Part shown: piece by piece, positions 60,901 to 64,000 of the stretch
Layout of the letters: every line of letters starts with the position of its first letter
How positions within the stretch are numbered: the first letter of the stretch is position 1
Source: Ixodes scapularis
Lineage: Eukaryota; Arthropoda; Arachnida; Ixodida; Ixodidae
DNA length: 64,000 bases
Reading direction: 5' to 3'
NCBI RefSeq assembly: GCF_016920785.2
Contig: NW_024609839.1
Span: 22,755,085 to 22,819,084, forward strand
Translations under genes and position numbers: made by a program
The notes under the pieces: generated by a model
Databases searched by the model: none
The model's input: only the letters and a program-made list of their open reading frames with translations
Told to the model about the DNA's origin: nothing

Positions 60901-61278
60901 TTTTTTTCTGGTCAAAACTAAGTGTGGATTAGTTTATACCAGACACTAGACAATGTCATATAAAAACATCAGTTGATTTAAAAATGTCGACCAGCCACCC
61001 TTTGGTCGATCTTATCTGAAATCACCCAGTAGGTAATACACAGGTAACTCACATCAGACACCGCTTCTGGCTTGAAGTATTCAGATGTGTATAAATCTCC
61101 AAAAACGAATTTCATATTCTTCATCAGTTGACGGATGCAGTTAGCTTGAGCAGACAGCTGATTAAAGGAGGCGTCAACTGATCCCATAAATTGAGAGTAT
61201 GTAGTGTAGAGTGTCAGTCTTGTGTATGGTAAAAGCTGAACAATTCGTTTCCACCCAAGATAATTAAAAAGCACTTCC
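14729..61278 (-). CDS. M13 family (neprilysin-like) zinc metallopeptidase, C-terminal 12 exons
   Basis: Twelve exons, in transcript order 61053-61278, 50800-50904, 50658-50735, 46961-47073, 42864-42922, 41086-41137, 34449-34516, 30437-30567, 27999-28064, 22683-22784, 21152-21228 and 14729-14828, join in one frame to give 391 residues ending at a stop. M13 enzymes are ectoenzymes or secreted endopeptidases that cut short peptides. Seen in sequence: NAAY (substrate backbone binding), LYAGLLQGPFY (family FPAGILQPPFF), SAHEITHGLD (zinc ligands and catalytic Glu), ENIADNGG (third zinc ligand and Asp), DPHTVPRHR (transition-state His and substrate Arg) and terminal CVLW (CxxW). The family is usually 650-770 residues, so about the first half, including the N-terminal membrane or signal segment, is absent from the window. 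Every donor is GT and every acceptor AG. Introns range from 64 nt to 10.1 kb and are packed with transposons. Family assignment is firm; whether the gene is complete beyond 64 kb is unknown. Confidence 0.93.
14829..16018. other. M13 last intron, distal part
   Basis: Mostly AT-rich. A hairpin lies at 15318-15431 and poly-T and G runs at 15951-15998. No coding sequence was recognised. Confidence 0.4.
15318..15431. repeat. imperfect ~50-bp inverted repeat
   Basis: CGTAGGAAACAGC on the left faces GCTGTTTCCTACG on the right, with further pairing through AACAGACGAGGAC / GTCCTTGTCTGTT. The loop is about 15-20 nt. Confidence 0.6.
16030..18270. mobile_element. 2.2-kb MULE-like element with 11-bp target duplication
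   Basis: An 11-bp direct repeat, GTTACGCTGCG, sits just outside both ends (16019-16029 and 18271-18281). The ends are imperfect inverted copies (left GGCAATCAGTTCGTCG, right CGACGAAATGATAGGGACC). Subterminal arrays of a 13-16-bp unit built on TTTCGTCGACA lie at 16040-16165 and, inverted, at 18110-18262. Target duplications of 9-11 bp mark Mutator-like elements. No transposase was seen. A TA microsatellite (17709-17740) lies inside. Confidence 0.68.
18282..18822 (+). other. upstream region of the nested gene
   Basis: It contains a GC-rich segment near 18760-18790 and a CACGTGAC box at 18694-18701. It may hold the promoter and 5' UTR of the nested gene; no TATA box at a fitting place was recognised. 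Confidence 0.35.
18823..19693 (+). CDS. nested four-exon gene of unknown family, 140 residues
   Basis: Four exons, 18823-18867, 18975-19142, 19300-19408 and 19593-19693, join in frame to a 140-residue protein. The ATG follows an in-frame TAG nine bases upstream. Junctions are GAG|GTATGC, TTTTATGCAG, CAT|GTACGA, GCAGGCAG, CTCG|GTGAGT and ACTTGCGCAG, with introns of 107, 157 and 184 nt. Segments include VDVGINAVNMFPEM, DIERHLKPAGAKYLLINH and DTALKTAFAQGHCTPTVING. No signal peptide or membrane helix is evident; it is Lys/His-rich and would be soluble. An AATAAA lies 113 nt past the stop. It lies antisense in the 6.3-kb last intron of the M13 gene, between transposons but not inside one. I do not recognise the family. 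The evidence is the coincidence of four phase-compatible exons, a start, a stop and a polyA signal. It could be an intact gene or a young degenerate copy. Confidence 0.68.
19806..19811 (+). promoter_or_regulatory. polyadenylation signal of the nested gene
   Basis: AATAAA in GACAATAAAGAG, 113 nt downstream of the nested gene's TGA, on the right strand and at a usual distance. Confidence 0.6.
19812..21151. other. M13 intron with a dispersed-repeat copy
   Basis: The segment from about 20140 to 20540 resembles, in opposite orientation, 29865-30250: shared GACATTAGATGAGGNGATAA and GTAACTATCTCGNCGGCGT. It is probably a degenerate MITE. No coding sequence was recognised. Confidence 0.45.
21152..21228 (-). 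CDS. M13 peptidase exon 11 (His/Arg substrate site)
   Basis: A 77-nt exon, phase 0 to 2, between TTTTCTCACAG and CACAG|GTTAGC. It encodes MFCNKMTTEARVHFISRDPH and TVPRHR. It aligns with the family VWCxxxRPExxxxxxxxDxHSPxxFR segment. The transition-state His and the Arg that contacts the substrate carbonyl are present; the family Trp-Cys is Phe-Cys, and the RPE motif is changed to TTE. Confidence 0.92.
21229..22682. other. M13 intron between exons 10 and 11
   Basis: AT-rich. A possible tRNA-like SINE piece at 22245-22316 carries GTAGAGCGCT and a B-box-like GTTCGATACC. No other feature was recognised. Confidence 0.4.
22683..22784 (-). CDS. M13 peptidase exon 10
   Basis: A 34-codon, phase 0-0 exon between GACGTTACAG and AGT|GTAAGC. 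It encodes RVKLPGFESYSAEQLFFISF, matching the family LPGLxxYTxxQLFFLSFAQ segment almost residue for residue. Confidence 0.95.
22785..24094. other. M13 intron, AT-rich non-coding
   Basis: No gene or clear repeat boundary was recognised. Confidence 0.35.
24095..24361 (-). pseudogene. PIF/Harbinger transposase C-terminal fragment
   Basis: The 88-residue minus-strand frame contains GNIVQDYCVMHNFI, close to the C-terminal IVxACxxLHNFI motif of Harbinger DDE transposases, followed by a GASEGVRTFRIKS segment like the family tail (xxGxxVRxxxxxYF). The N-terminal catalytic region is missing and no TIRs were found next to it. Confidence 0.5.
24362..26917. other. M13 intron, AT-rich with a GC-rich island
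   Basis: A GC-rich patch lies at 26078-26215. A tRNA-like B box (GTTCGAATACC) occurs at 25468-25480. No gene was recognised. Confidence 0.35.
26920..27362. mobile_element. 443-bp palindromic MITE (CAGGGTGTCAC ends, TA target)
   Basis: It begins CAGGGTGTCACAAAAGAAAA and ends with its inverse, flanked by TA on both sides. The two halves are inverted copies over almost their whole length (for example AATTTCAATGGGAAAATGG / CCATTTTCCCATTGAA). The CAGGGTG end with a TA target is common in arthropod Tc1/mariner-derived MITEs. Confidence 0.82.
27365..27998. other. M13 intron next to exon 9
   Basis: AT-rich with poly-A runs (27748-27764). No feature recognised. Confidence 0.35.
27999..28064 (-). CDS. 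M13 peptidase exon 9 (ENIAD third zinc ligand)
   Basis: A 22-codon, phase 0-0 exon between CATAATTACAG and AAG|GTAGTA. It encodes LRENIADNGGIRIAYK. The Glu of ENIAD is the third zinc ligand and the Asp orients the catalytic histidine. The usual Leu-Gly before Glu is Leu-Arg here. A plus-strand open frame across this region is only its antisense shadow. Confidence 0.95.
28663..29160. mobile_element. degenerate MITE with inverted arms
   Basis: Left arm 28663-28747 and right arm 29088-29160 are imperfect inverted copies (CCATCACTATCATCAAGCTAA / TTAGCTTGATCATAGTGATGG). The CGGCGAATATTAGATA motif is related to the repeats at 20160 and 30230. No coding capacity. Confidence 0.5.
29161..30436. other. 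M13 intron with a dispersed-repeat copy
   Basis: 29865-30250 is the inverted counterpart of the repeat at about 20140-20540. No gene recognised. Confidence 0.4.
30437..30567 (-). CDS. M13 peptidase exon 8
   Basis: A 131-nt exon, phase 1 to 0, between CATTTTTACAG and CCG|GTACGT. It encodes SQFDDTGKLHDWWSPDVRKK and then FESQAHCFTNQYS, matching the family GRxFDxxGxLxDWWTxxxxxxFxxxAxCxxxQYS, including the conserved WW and the disulphide cysteine. Confidence 0.94.
30568..33011. other. M13 intron, AT-rich non-coding
   Basis: It contains an AAT microsatellite (about 32013-32035). The plus-strand open frame at 30616-30843 is Lys-rich and without family features. No gene recognised. Confidence 0.35.
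33012..33366 (-). pseudogene. LINE reverse-transcriptase fragment with frameshift
   Basis: One minus-strand frame reads KWFEYYSLKINKTKANLACF, the post-catalytic segment of Jockey/CR1-type reverse transcriptases (W...WxLxxNxxKxxxxxF). A second frame downstream reads CKMLRRLSSLLCNITYLVSP, the following helix. The two lie in different frames, so the copy is broken. Confidence 0.6.
33485..33590 (+). mobile_element. possible tRNA-derived SINE fragment
   Basis: CACCGGTTAAGGATTCGAGGC followed by GAGTTTGAGTCCTTGC looks like the D-arm and T-arm parts of a Leu/Ser-type tRNA head. It is degenerate. Confidence 0.3.
33741..33787. repeat. perfect 20-bp hairpin, 7-nt loop
   Basis: AGCCTTTAAAGAGGAAAGCT, loop CTGCTGT, then its exact inverse. 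Located in an M13 intron. No terminator role is expected in a eukaryote; it might be a structured RNA or a mutational palindrome. Confidence 0.85.
33788..34448. other. M13 intron 3' of the hairpin
   Basis: No gene recognised. An AT-rich stretch with AATAATATTAATATTATT lies at 34202-34219. Confidence 0.35.
34449..34516 (-). CDS. M13 peptidase exon 7 (HExxH zinc-binding site)
   Basis: A 68-nt exon, phase 2 to 1, between CTATTTAACACAG and CTTG|GTAAGT. It encodes AVKMGATGWTSAHEITHGLD. HEITH supplies two zinc-ligand histidines and the catalytic glutamate; HGLD replaces the usual HGFD. Its integrity argues that the enzyme has not been inactivated at its centre. Confidence 0.95.
34727..34948 (+). 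repeat. 5' LTR of the BEL/Pao element (approximate)
   Basis: Homologous to 40720-40932. The left boundary is set where similarity begins and is uncertain by some tens of bases. Confidence 0.55.
35140..36219 (+). pseudogene. BEL/Pao gag relic
   Basis: Broken frames encode the BEL gag/DUF1759-type pattern. LDALIADLLDERNMEEEMEA comes first, then a frame with the KLPKxxLPKFxGxxxEWxxFWDxFxSSI motif around 35440-35530, then ALKVLHTVLKKSLPSEL-like sequence near 35840. Near 36110 a zinc knuckle begins CVFCSSKEH but the last cysteine is replaced by Phe. Several stops and frame changes separate the parts. Confidence 0.6.
36380..36680 (+). pseudogene. BEL/Pao protease-region relic
   Basis: The frame at 36459-36680 reads ILIGADYHWRVTAGNVRRVN and then IYGWSPQGPIKV, matching the BEL/Pao peptidase-to-RT linker (LIGxDxYxxLxxGxxxxxxxLVAxxTxFGWxLxGP). 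Reverse transcriptase and integrase that should follow were not found. Confidence 0.6.
36690..37785 (+). other. open, repeat-like frames inside the BEL element, unassigned
   Basis: Successive frames contain a recurring pattern RPVxVxxGEKxxQxEELLWR..YERxxx (36900-36960, 37370-37440, 37590-37640), as if about 200-bp units were duplicated. Charged and Arg/Glu-rich. I do not recognise the protein; it may be an element-borne accessory frame. Confidence 0.4.
37790..39856 (-). mobile_element. MULE-like non-autonomous element, copy A
   Basis: It starts CCCTACTGAAAAAAACC and ends with the exact inverse. Flanks GGAGTCGAG (37781-37789) and GGGGACGAG (39858-39866) agree at 7 of 9 bases, a plausible aged 9-bp target duplication. 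Subterminal arrays of CCCGTTTG-type repeats lie at 37815-37995 and 39540-39800. The middle matches copy B (12420-14170) inverted, including TATAAAAGCTT and AATAAA. A GC microsatellite lies at 39001-39021. No transposase is present. Confidence 0.65.
39857..40719 (+). other. BEL element continuation, unassigned
   Basis: Sequence between the MULE-like insertion and the 3' LTR. Short charged frames only; it probably belongs to the element's 3' part. Confidence 0.4.
40720..40932 (+). repeat. 3' LTR of the BEL/Pao element (approximate)
   Basis: Counterpart of 34727-34948, ending near TTTGACA. Confidence 0.55.
41086..41137 (-). CDS. M13 peptidase exon 6 (FPAG-like segment)
   Basis: A 52-nt exon, phase 1 to 2, between TTTTTCTACAG and CAAT|GTAAGT. 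It encodes LYAGLLQGPFYQRNIP, equivalent to family (V/I)FPAGILQPPFF. The invariant AG.LQ.PF core is kept; FP is changed to LY. Confidence 0.92.
41138..42863. other. M13 intron between exons 5 and 6
   Basis: AT-rich; no recognised feature. Confidence 0.35.
42864..42922 (-). CDS. M13 peptidase exon 5 (NAAY substrate-binding motif)
   Basis: A 59-nt exon, phase 2 to 1, between TTTCGCTTCCAG and GCTAG|GTAAGG. It encodes LEDPAIVNAAYIPQTNAL. NAAY corresponds to the family NAFY/NAYY motif, whose Asn and Ala hold the substrate backbone; both are present here, only the aromatic third position is altered. Spliced to the next exon it continues as the family edge strand and loop. Confidence 0.92.
42923..43289. 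other. M13 intron with an unassigned minus-strand open frame
   Basis: The 61-residue minus frame at 43079-43264 is Arg/Ala-rich (EARARDAASACKGMPRRQRQ) and lies in a GC-rich patch. I cannot assign it. It may be the edge of a lost transposon gene. Confidence 0.3.
43290..43799. mobile_element. 510-bp Harbinger-type MITE
   Basis: Flanked by TAA on both sides (43287-43289 and 43800-43802). Ends are imperfect inverted copies: ATGCTGTATCACATGCTGCGA and TCGCAGCTTGTGAAACAGGCC. Inner motifs TCGCAGTCGCAC repeat. A 3-bp TWA target is typical of PIF/Harbinger. Confidence 0.7.
43803..45780. other. M13 intron; GC-rich 43830-44350, then AT-rich
   Basis: The GC-rich part has overlapping open frames on both strands without family features. 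No gene recognised. Confidence 0.35.
45827..45857 (+). ncRNA. hammerhead ribozyme core (Penelope-element type)
   Basis: CTGATGA (45827-45833), a 6-bp stem II with its loop inside AGAGCGGTCCCCGCTC (GAGCGG pairs CCGCTC), then GAAAC and GTC. All conserved core bases are present. Stem III is the minimal self-complementary ACGT, the form known from Penelope-like retroelements, which act as dimers. CAATAAA follows. Stem I (bases before CTGATGA with those after GTC) pairs poorly beyond the first C-G, so cleavage may need a partner copy or may be lost. Confidence 0.62.
45904..45944. repeat. TA microsatellite
   Basis: About 20 TA units, target site of the foldback element that follows. Confidence 0.9.
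45945..46649. mobile_element. 705-bp foldback element inside a TA microsatellite
   Basis: The left half (from CACTGATCTCTATATG) and right half (to CATAGAGATCAGTG) are imperfect inverted copies meeting near 46310, flanked on both sides by TA repeats. Open frames in both directions are mirror images. No transposase. Confidence 0.78.
46961..47073 (-). CDS. M13 peptidase exon 4
   Basis: A 113-nt exon, phase 0 to 2, between CCGTTTTTAG and AATGT|GTAAGT. LINMTLRNNFQANLKELSK followed by TVDRRNV matches the family segment ENVLxxxxFxxxxxLxKLxxPVDRxxW. The aligned tryptophan is replaced by a hydrophobic residue. A second AG ten bases into the exon could serve as acceptor but would break the frame. Confidence 0.88.
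47074..48835. other. M13 intron between exons 3 and 4, SINE-like pieces
   Basis: tRNA-like B boxes occur at 47386-47398 (GGGGTTTGAACTCC) and 48651-48661 (GGTTCAATGCC), each in a short tRNA-head-like context. No gene recognised. Confidence 0.4.
48836..49270. mobile_element. ~435-bp MITE with inverted ends
   Basis: The left end contains CTAATTTAGCGCACCTCAAC and CAAGTGCACTTC. The right end carries the inverted equivalents GAAGTGCACTCGGTTGAAC and TGCACTAAATTAG. The middle is AT-rich. Exact limits are uncertain. Confidence 0.6.
49271..50657. other. M13 intron, AT-rich non-coding
   Basis: No recognised feature. Confidence 0.35.
50658..50735 (-). CDS. M13 peptidase exon 3
   Basis: A 26-codon, phase 0-0 exon between TTTTTTATAG and TAC|GTAAGC. 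VENMYQLIGYPNWIKKPREL matches the family segment xxIxxxIGYPxxIxxxxxLxxxY. It joins directly in phase to the exon at 46961-47073, so no extra exon is needed in the 3.6-kb intron. Confidence 0.9.
50800..50904 (-). CDS. M13 peptidase exon 2
   Basis: A 35-codon, phase 0-0 exon between TGCTTTACAG and AAG|GTAAAA. It encodes INEMITYLKQ followed by NWLDTSTRKAAIKK, matching the family pattern VEEMIxxLxxxF...LxWMDxxTRxxAxxKA. The next intron is only 64 nt, the smallest in the gene, while the preceding one is 10.1 kb. Confidence 0.9.
51115..51305. repeat. imperfect direct duplication, GC-rich
   Basis: Two ~65-bp copies: GTTGAAGTGGGCGTCG...GGCGCACCGCGC (51132-51194) and GTGAAACTGGGCGCCG...GGCGCACCGCGC (51237-51300). 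It stands out from AT-rich surroundings and is probably a dispersed repeat. Confidence 0.5.
51306..51990. other. M13 intron, no feature seen
   Basis: Non-coding between the GC-rich duplication and the Gypsy relic. Its right part may include an untranslated part of the relic. Confidence 0.35.
51991..54613 (+). pseudogene. Ty3/Gypsy pol relic (RT, RNase H, integrase)
   Basis: Reverse transcriptase spans about 52100-52590: FSTIDLVRVYHKI, ITTPFGIFKLLRMPFGLRRA, and a catalytic box changed from YIDD to YIDV. RNase H follows at about 52660-53215, and an integrase-like segment (DRLTRWTKVLPISSI, then later broken frames) at about 53580-54480. At least five frame changes or stops separate the parts. 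LTRs were not found. It lies in the 10-kb M13 intron and is inactive. Confidence 0.75.
54614..55558. other. M13 intron between Gypsy relic and DNA transposon
   Basis: Non-coding; no feature beyond short CT-rich and purine-rich tracts. Confidence 0.35.
55563..61027. mobile_element. 5.5-kb DNA transposon with long TIRs and AGTA target duplication
   Basis: The ends begin GGGTGATTTCAGATAAGATC and its inverse, and AGTA lies outside each end (55559-55562 and 61028-61031). Inverted copies extend about 890 bp (55563-56456 and about 60121-61027) with many differences. Inside is a transposase pseudogene on the plus strand. A 4-bp duplication fits the Sola group, but the superfamily is not settled from sequence alone. 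It sits in an M13 intron 21 bp from the splice donor. Confidence 0.85.
57186..59584 (+). pseudogene. transposase of the long-TIR DNA transposon, broken
   Basis: The main open frame 58183-59175 and a second frame to 59584 together resemble a transposon protein seen widely in arthropod genomes. Its landmarks are FYSLRPRWVQCIPHQEVCVC, a Cys cluster (CVCVRC...CLQGDCDHCP), SDGAASHFKN (likely a catalytic Asp) and GHGKNACDGVGGLVK. Upstream frame-1 sequence from 57493 belongs to it but has TAA near 57877, TAG near 58066 and TGA near 58177. An A run at about 59098-59107 causes a frameshift. A short Cys-containing frame at 57188-57322 could be a zinc-finger start. It should not make active protein. Confidence 0.72.
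61053..61278 (-). CDS. M13 peptidase exon 1 in window (helical domain)
   Basis: This is the most 5' exon found. It starts after a TTTTTTTACAG acceptor, with one base completing a codon begun in an unseen upstream exon, and ends at GAT|GTGAGT. Its 75 codons include NYLGWKRIVQLL, matching the family NYLLWR segment, the Cys in QANCIRQLM, and FVFGDLYTSEYF, matching the family GxLYVxxxF segment that precedes the active-site half. A DNA transposon lies 21 bp past its splice donor. The split-codon start shows that at least one more 5' exon is expected. Confidence 0.9.
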
Positions 61279-61803
61279 CTGTAAAAAAATAATTTCATAT
61301 CCAAACAAAGCACTAAGATGATACCAAATTTCATCTTTTTACCATCGACAATGTATGGATGTATTAGCAATAGCAAACATCTTACACTGGATATAGTTCA
61401 ACTTCGCTTCGTGCTCACAGACGTTTTTAGCGCGGAGTACTCATTCCGAATATACGATCCCCAACGCATATCTTGCCGGTTAACCCAATGTAAACTAGGA
61501 ATGTTGAAAAGAATATGTTTTTTGACTTATGCACCAAACTTTGCAATACTCTCATTCGGTAAAAGCCAGATGGGTGCATTTTTTGTTTACAGCACAATGT
61601 TTAGAACTCCGGTCTAAACTCAAAATAATTTTGCCAACTCAGTAAACACCAATCGATAGCTACGGAATTTTTCTTTTCGATCTGACTTGCCTACTTGAAA
61701 GATGGGACACGATAACGCATAGCTCACAGTAACTTATCTTTCACCTTCACCTTCTCAGGATATTGATGATTTGCTACAATTTATATATGTGTTGTGAACT
61801 AGC
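61279..61803. other. non-coding upstream of M13 exon 1
   Basis: No further M13 exon found here. Confidence 0.4.
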
Positions 61804-61893
61804 CTAGTGACACTTGTTCAAACATAGAATGGCCTTCTCAAAAGCACGTGCAAACGAGCGCTGAGATCCGAAGTTCGTGAGAACGAGCACCAC
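61804..61893 (-). pseudogene. possible last exon of a second M13 paralogue
   Basis: After a strong acceptor (TTTCTTTCTTGCAG) there are 29 codons and a stop: VVLVLTNFGSQRSFARAF, then a tail ending in CLNKCH. The first part resembles the M13 C-terminal segment xVxxxLxNxxxFARAFxC. The tail has Cys, Asn and KC in the right order but lacks the terminal CxxW. It starts in phase 0, whereas the last exon at 14828 starts in phase 2. It could be the end of an upstream tandem M13 gene or pseudogene, or a chance open frame. Confidence 0.35.
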
Positions 61894-62567
61894 CTGCAAG
61901 AAAGAAATTGTTTGATACATTTGACACAAGAAACTTGGTCGTTCATTTGAGTTTTTAAGAAAAAAATATGCGCTCGGGAACTTGGAGATATCTCTGTTTT
62001 ATGTCATAATTAGCCCTACTTTAGAGTGGTATAGTTTTATTTTAGGAACAAGGAATACTAAAAACTAGAAATATAGGCGCGTTTCTTTTTTAACTTTCTA
62101 CTTACTTGTTTGCAAACTGTATCCGATTACTTGGGTGCTAATGTAACTTCCAAAATATTATAAAAGTCTCACATTTTTTACATATTGAATAAAGCTAACC
62201 ACAGGCTACCTTCGGACCAGGGCGGTGCATTTGTTTCACGATACGAATGTATTGCTATAGTATCTCAGATGTACTTTCGACTACGTGTATCTTAAATTGA
62301 GATACTTATGAAAAAGGTGTTTGTTTATGAGTAGTGGTTACATTATCAATGTATAACTTGTATCCCCGTACTCTAAGCCAGATTACGGTATCTTGTTACC
62401 TTTGTTAACGAAAATTAACTGTCTGTTATTTATGACAAACAAAACAAAACAAAAACACTGAAGTGAACATGGGAGCGCAAACTAGCTGGTGAATATTTAG
62501 AATGAGAAAAATACGAAGACTGCAGATAAAAAATGAAAGCCGCTTACAACTCCCTGTAACGCCGAAT
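61894..62567. other. non-coding, AT-rich
   Basis: No exon recognised. Confidence 0.4.
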
Positions 62568-62689
62568 TAGAGCGCAGCTCTTGAGGAGGAGGAGGGAAGG
62601 GCACTGGGGGGGGGTTAAACTAACCAGGGGGGGGGGGGGGGTCACGTTACCTTGGGGGTCACGTGACCCCCAATGCCGAAGATGTCATC

Positions 62690-63380
62690 ACTGACGTCAC
62701 TGATGACGTCATCAGTGACGATGACGATGCGGGTACTGATGACGTCATTAGTGACGTCACTGATGACTTCACCAGTGATGATGACGATGACGATGCGAAT
62801 GTCGGTGACGTCATCAGTGACGTCGCTGATGACGTCATCAGTGATGATGACGATGACGATGCGGATGCCGGTGACGACATCAGTGACGTCACTGATGACG
62901 TCATCAGTGATGATGACGATGACAATGCGGATGTCGGTGACGTCATCAGTGATGATGACGATGACGATGTGGATGCCGGTGACGTCATCAGTGGTGATGA
63001 CGATGACGATGTGGATGCCGGTGACGTCATCAGTGATGATGACGATGACGATGTGGATGCCGGTGACGTCATCAGTGACGATGACGATGACGATGCGGAT
63101 GCCGGTGACGTCATCAGTGATGATGACGATGACGATGTGGATGCCGGTGACGTCATCAGTGATGATGACGATGACGATGTGGATGCCGGTGACGTCATCA
63201 GTGATGATGACGATGACGATGCGGATGCCGGTGACGTCATCAGTGATGACGATGACGATGTGGATGCCGGTGACGTCATCAGTGATGATGACGATGACGA
63301 TGTGGATGCCGGTGACGTCATCAGTGATGATGACGATGACGATGTGGATGCCGGTGACGTCATCAGTGACGATGACGTCA
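62690..63380. repeat. 42-bp minisatellite with TGACGTCA in every unit
   Basis: The regular part (from about 62935) repeats a 42-bp unit built as GGTGACGTCATCAGTGATGA followed by GAC/GAT triplets and GTGGATGCC. One unit near 63245 is 39 bp. About 20 perfect TGACGTCA octamers (the CRE/ATF consensus) are present. Because the unit is a multiple of 3, three frames stay open for 240-320 codons; these are artefacts. Confidence 0.9.
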
Positions 63381-63491
63381 TCGGGGGGTCACGCGACATC
63401 GGCGGGGGTCACGTGACCTCGAGGAGGGTACCACGTGACTTCGGGGGGTCACGTGACCCCCCACGAGGTCACGTGACCTTGGTGGGGGGCT

Positions 63492-63534
63492 CGCGCGGTG
63501 CATTATGGGACATTTCCCATGATGCACCGCGCGG
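63492..63534. repeat. near-perfect palindrome with TCCCAT..ATGCA motif
   Basis: CGCGCGGTGCATTATGGGA faces TTCCCATGATGCACCGCGCG with a 3-5-nt centre and one mismatch. Each arm resembles the TCCCAnnATGCA core bound by ZNF143/THAP11-type factors. Confidence 0.7.
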
Positions 63535-63621
63535 TTACGCCAACGCCGACGGCGACGGCGACGGCGACGCCGACGGCGACGCCGCTCAAGCCGGAAACGG
63601 GCCCCTAAGAGCTGCGCTCTA

Positions 63622-64000
63622 AAACGACAGAGACAAAAAGATCTCTACTAGAGACATTTTACTGTATGTACCACTTTTACACACAGTCCCGTGATTTTTG
63701 CCACGTCAGATGCCAAATTTTTGGTTCAACGGTTTCAGAGTTTGTGATACGAACTCGGCAAATAACTCCCTCTTCAAGGGGTAAGGGGGGAGGAGGGAGC
63801 CTGGTGCCTTGGTATATCACAGTCACGTAAGAAGATAAAAAGAAAAATCATAAACAACAGGAACTGAGGGGGTTGGCAGAGCGATTGCTTGGACGAATAG
63901 CAAGATACGCCCCCCCCCCCCCCTCTAATAAAAACAACATACTTTTACTGTTTTCGCTTTAGCGAAACGAACGCTGTAATCAAGACGAGTTCAGCGGAGG
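63622..64000. other. non-coding right edge
   Basis: Contains a C run (63909-63923) and purine-rich tracts. No gene recognised. Confidence 0.35.

Larger units (their letters stand above)
62570..63619. mobile_element. 1.05-kb TIR element carrying palindromic-site arrays
   Basis: Ends GAGCGCAGCTCTTGAGG and CCCTAAGAGCTGCGCTC are inverted copies, flanked by TA on each side. Inside are the 42-bp repeat array, several GGTCACGTGACC palindromes and a TCCCAT/ATGGGA palindrome. No transposase; probably a non-autonomous TA-target element. Confidence 0.62.

Noticed and set aside
62663..63622. Long open frames (319 aa plus strand, 247 aa plus strand, 246 aa minus strand)
   Set aside because: All arise from the 42-bp minisatellite, whose length is a multiple of three; products are pure low complexity (Asp-rich, Ser/Thr-rich).

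Overview
This is a eukaryotic nuclear window, most likely from an arthropod and probably an ixodid tick. It has small exons with canonical GT-AG splice sites separated by introns of up to 10 kb, a secreted-type M13 (neprilysin-like) peptidase gene of the kind ticks carry in large numbers, tRNA-derived SINE pieces, BEL/Pao and Ty3/Gypsy relics and many MITEs. The species is an inference; no rRNA, mitochondrial or other diagnostic gene is present. There are no operons, CRISPR arrays or bacterial genes, and most long open frames are chance or repeat-derived.

The dominant host gene lies on the minus strand. Twelve exons between 61278 and 14729 encode the C-terminal 391 residues of an M13 zinc metallopeptidase. 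All eleven junctions keep the reading frame, and the zinc, catalytic and substrate-binding motifs (HEITH, ENIAD, NAAY, the DPH..R motif, terminal CVLW) are intact, so this half looks functional. The N-terminal half is not in the window; it lies beyond 64 kb or has been lost. An exon-like piece at 61804-61893 may be the last exon of a neighbouring M13 paralogue. A compact four-exon gene on the plus strand (18823-19693, 140 residues, own polyA signal) sits inside the last M13 intron. I do not recognise its family, and it is the best candidate for an undescribed gene here.

Layout. 1-14.4 kb, downstream of the M13 gene: a Gypsy relic, small MITEs, a tandem array of 48-nt exon-like segments (5.7-6.8 kb), a LINE 3' end, a 1-kb foldback element, and a MULE-like element split by a TTAA-flanked insertion (10.4-14.4 kb). 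14.7-22.8 kb: last three M13 exons, an element with an 11-bp target duplication, and the nested gene. 22.8-34.5 kb: M13 introns with a Harbinger transposase tail, palindromic MITEs, a perfect 20-bp hairpin and a LINE reverse-transcriptase fragment. 34.7-40.9 kb: a decayed BEL/Pao element containing a second MULE-like copy. 41-51 kb: six M13 exons, a hammerhead-ribozyme core of Penelope type and more MITEs. 52-54.6 kb: a decayed Gypsy pol. 55.6-61.0 kb: a 5.5-kb DNA transposon with roughly 0.9-kb terminal inverted repeats and a broken transposase, inserted 21 bp inside an M13 intron. 62.6-63.6 kb: a TIR-bounded element carrying about 20 perfect TGACGTCA sites in a 42-bp repeat.

Biologically, one peptidase gene has been stretched to more than 46 kb by nested insertions into its introns while exon frames and splice sites survived.
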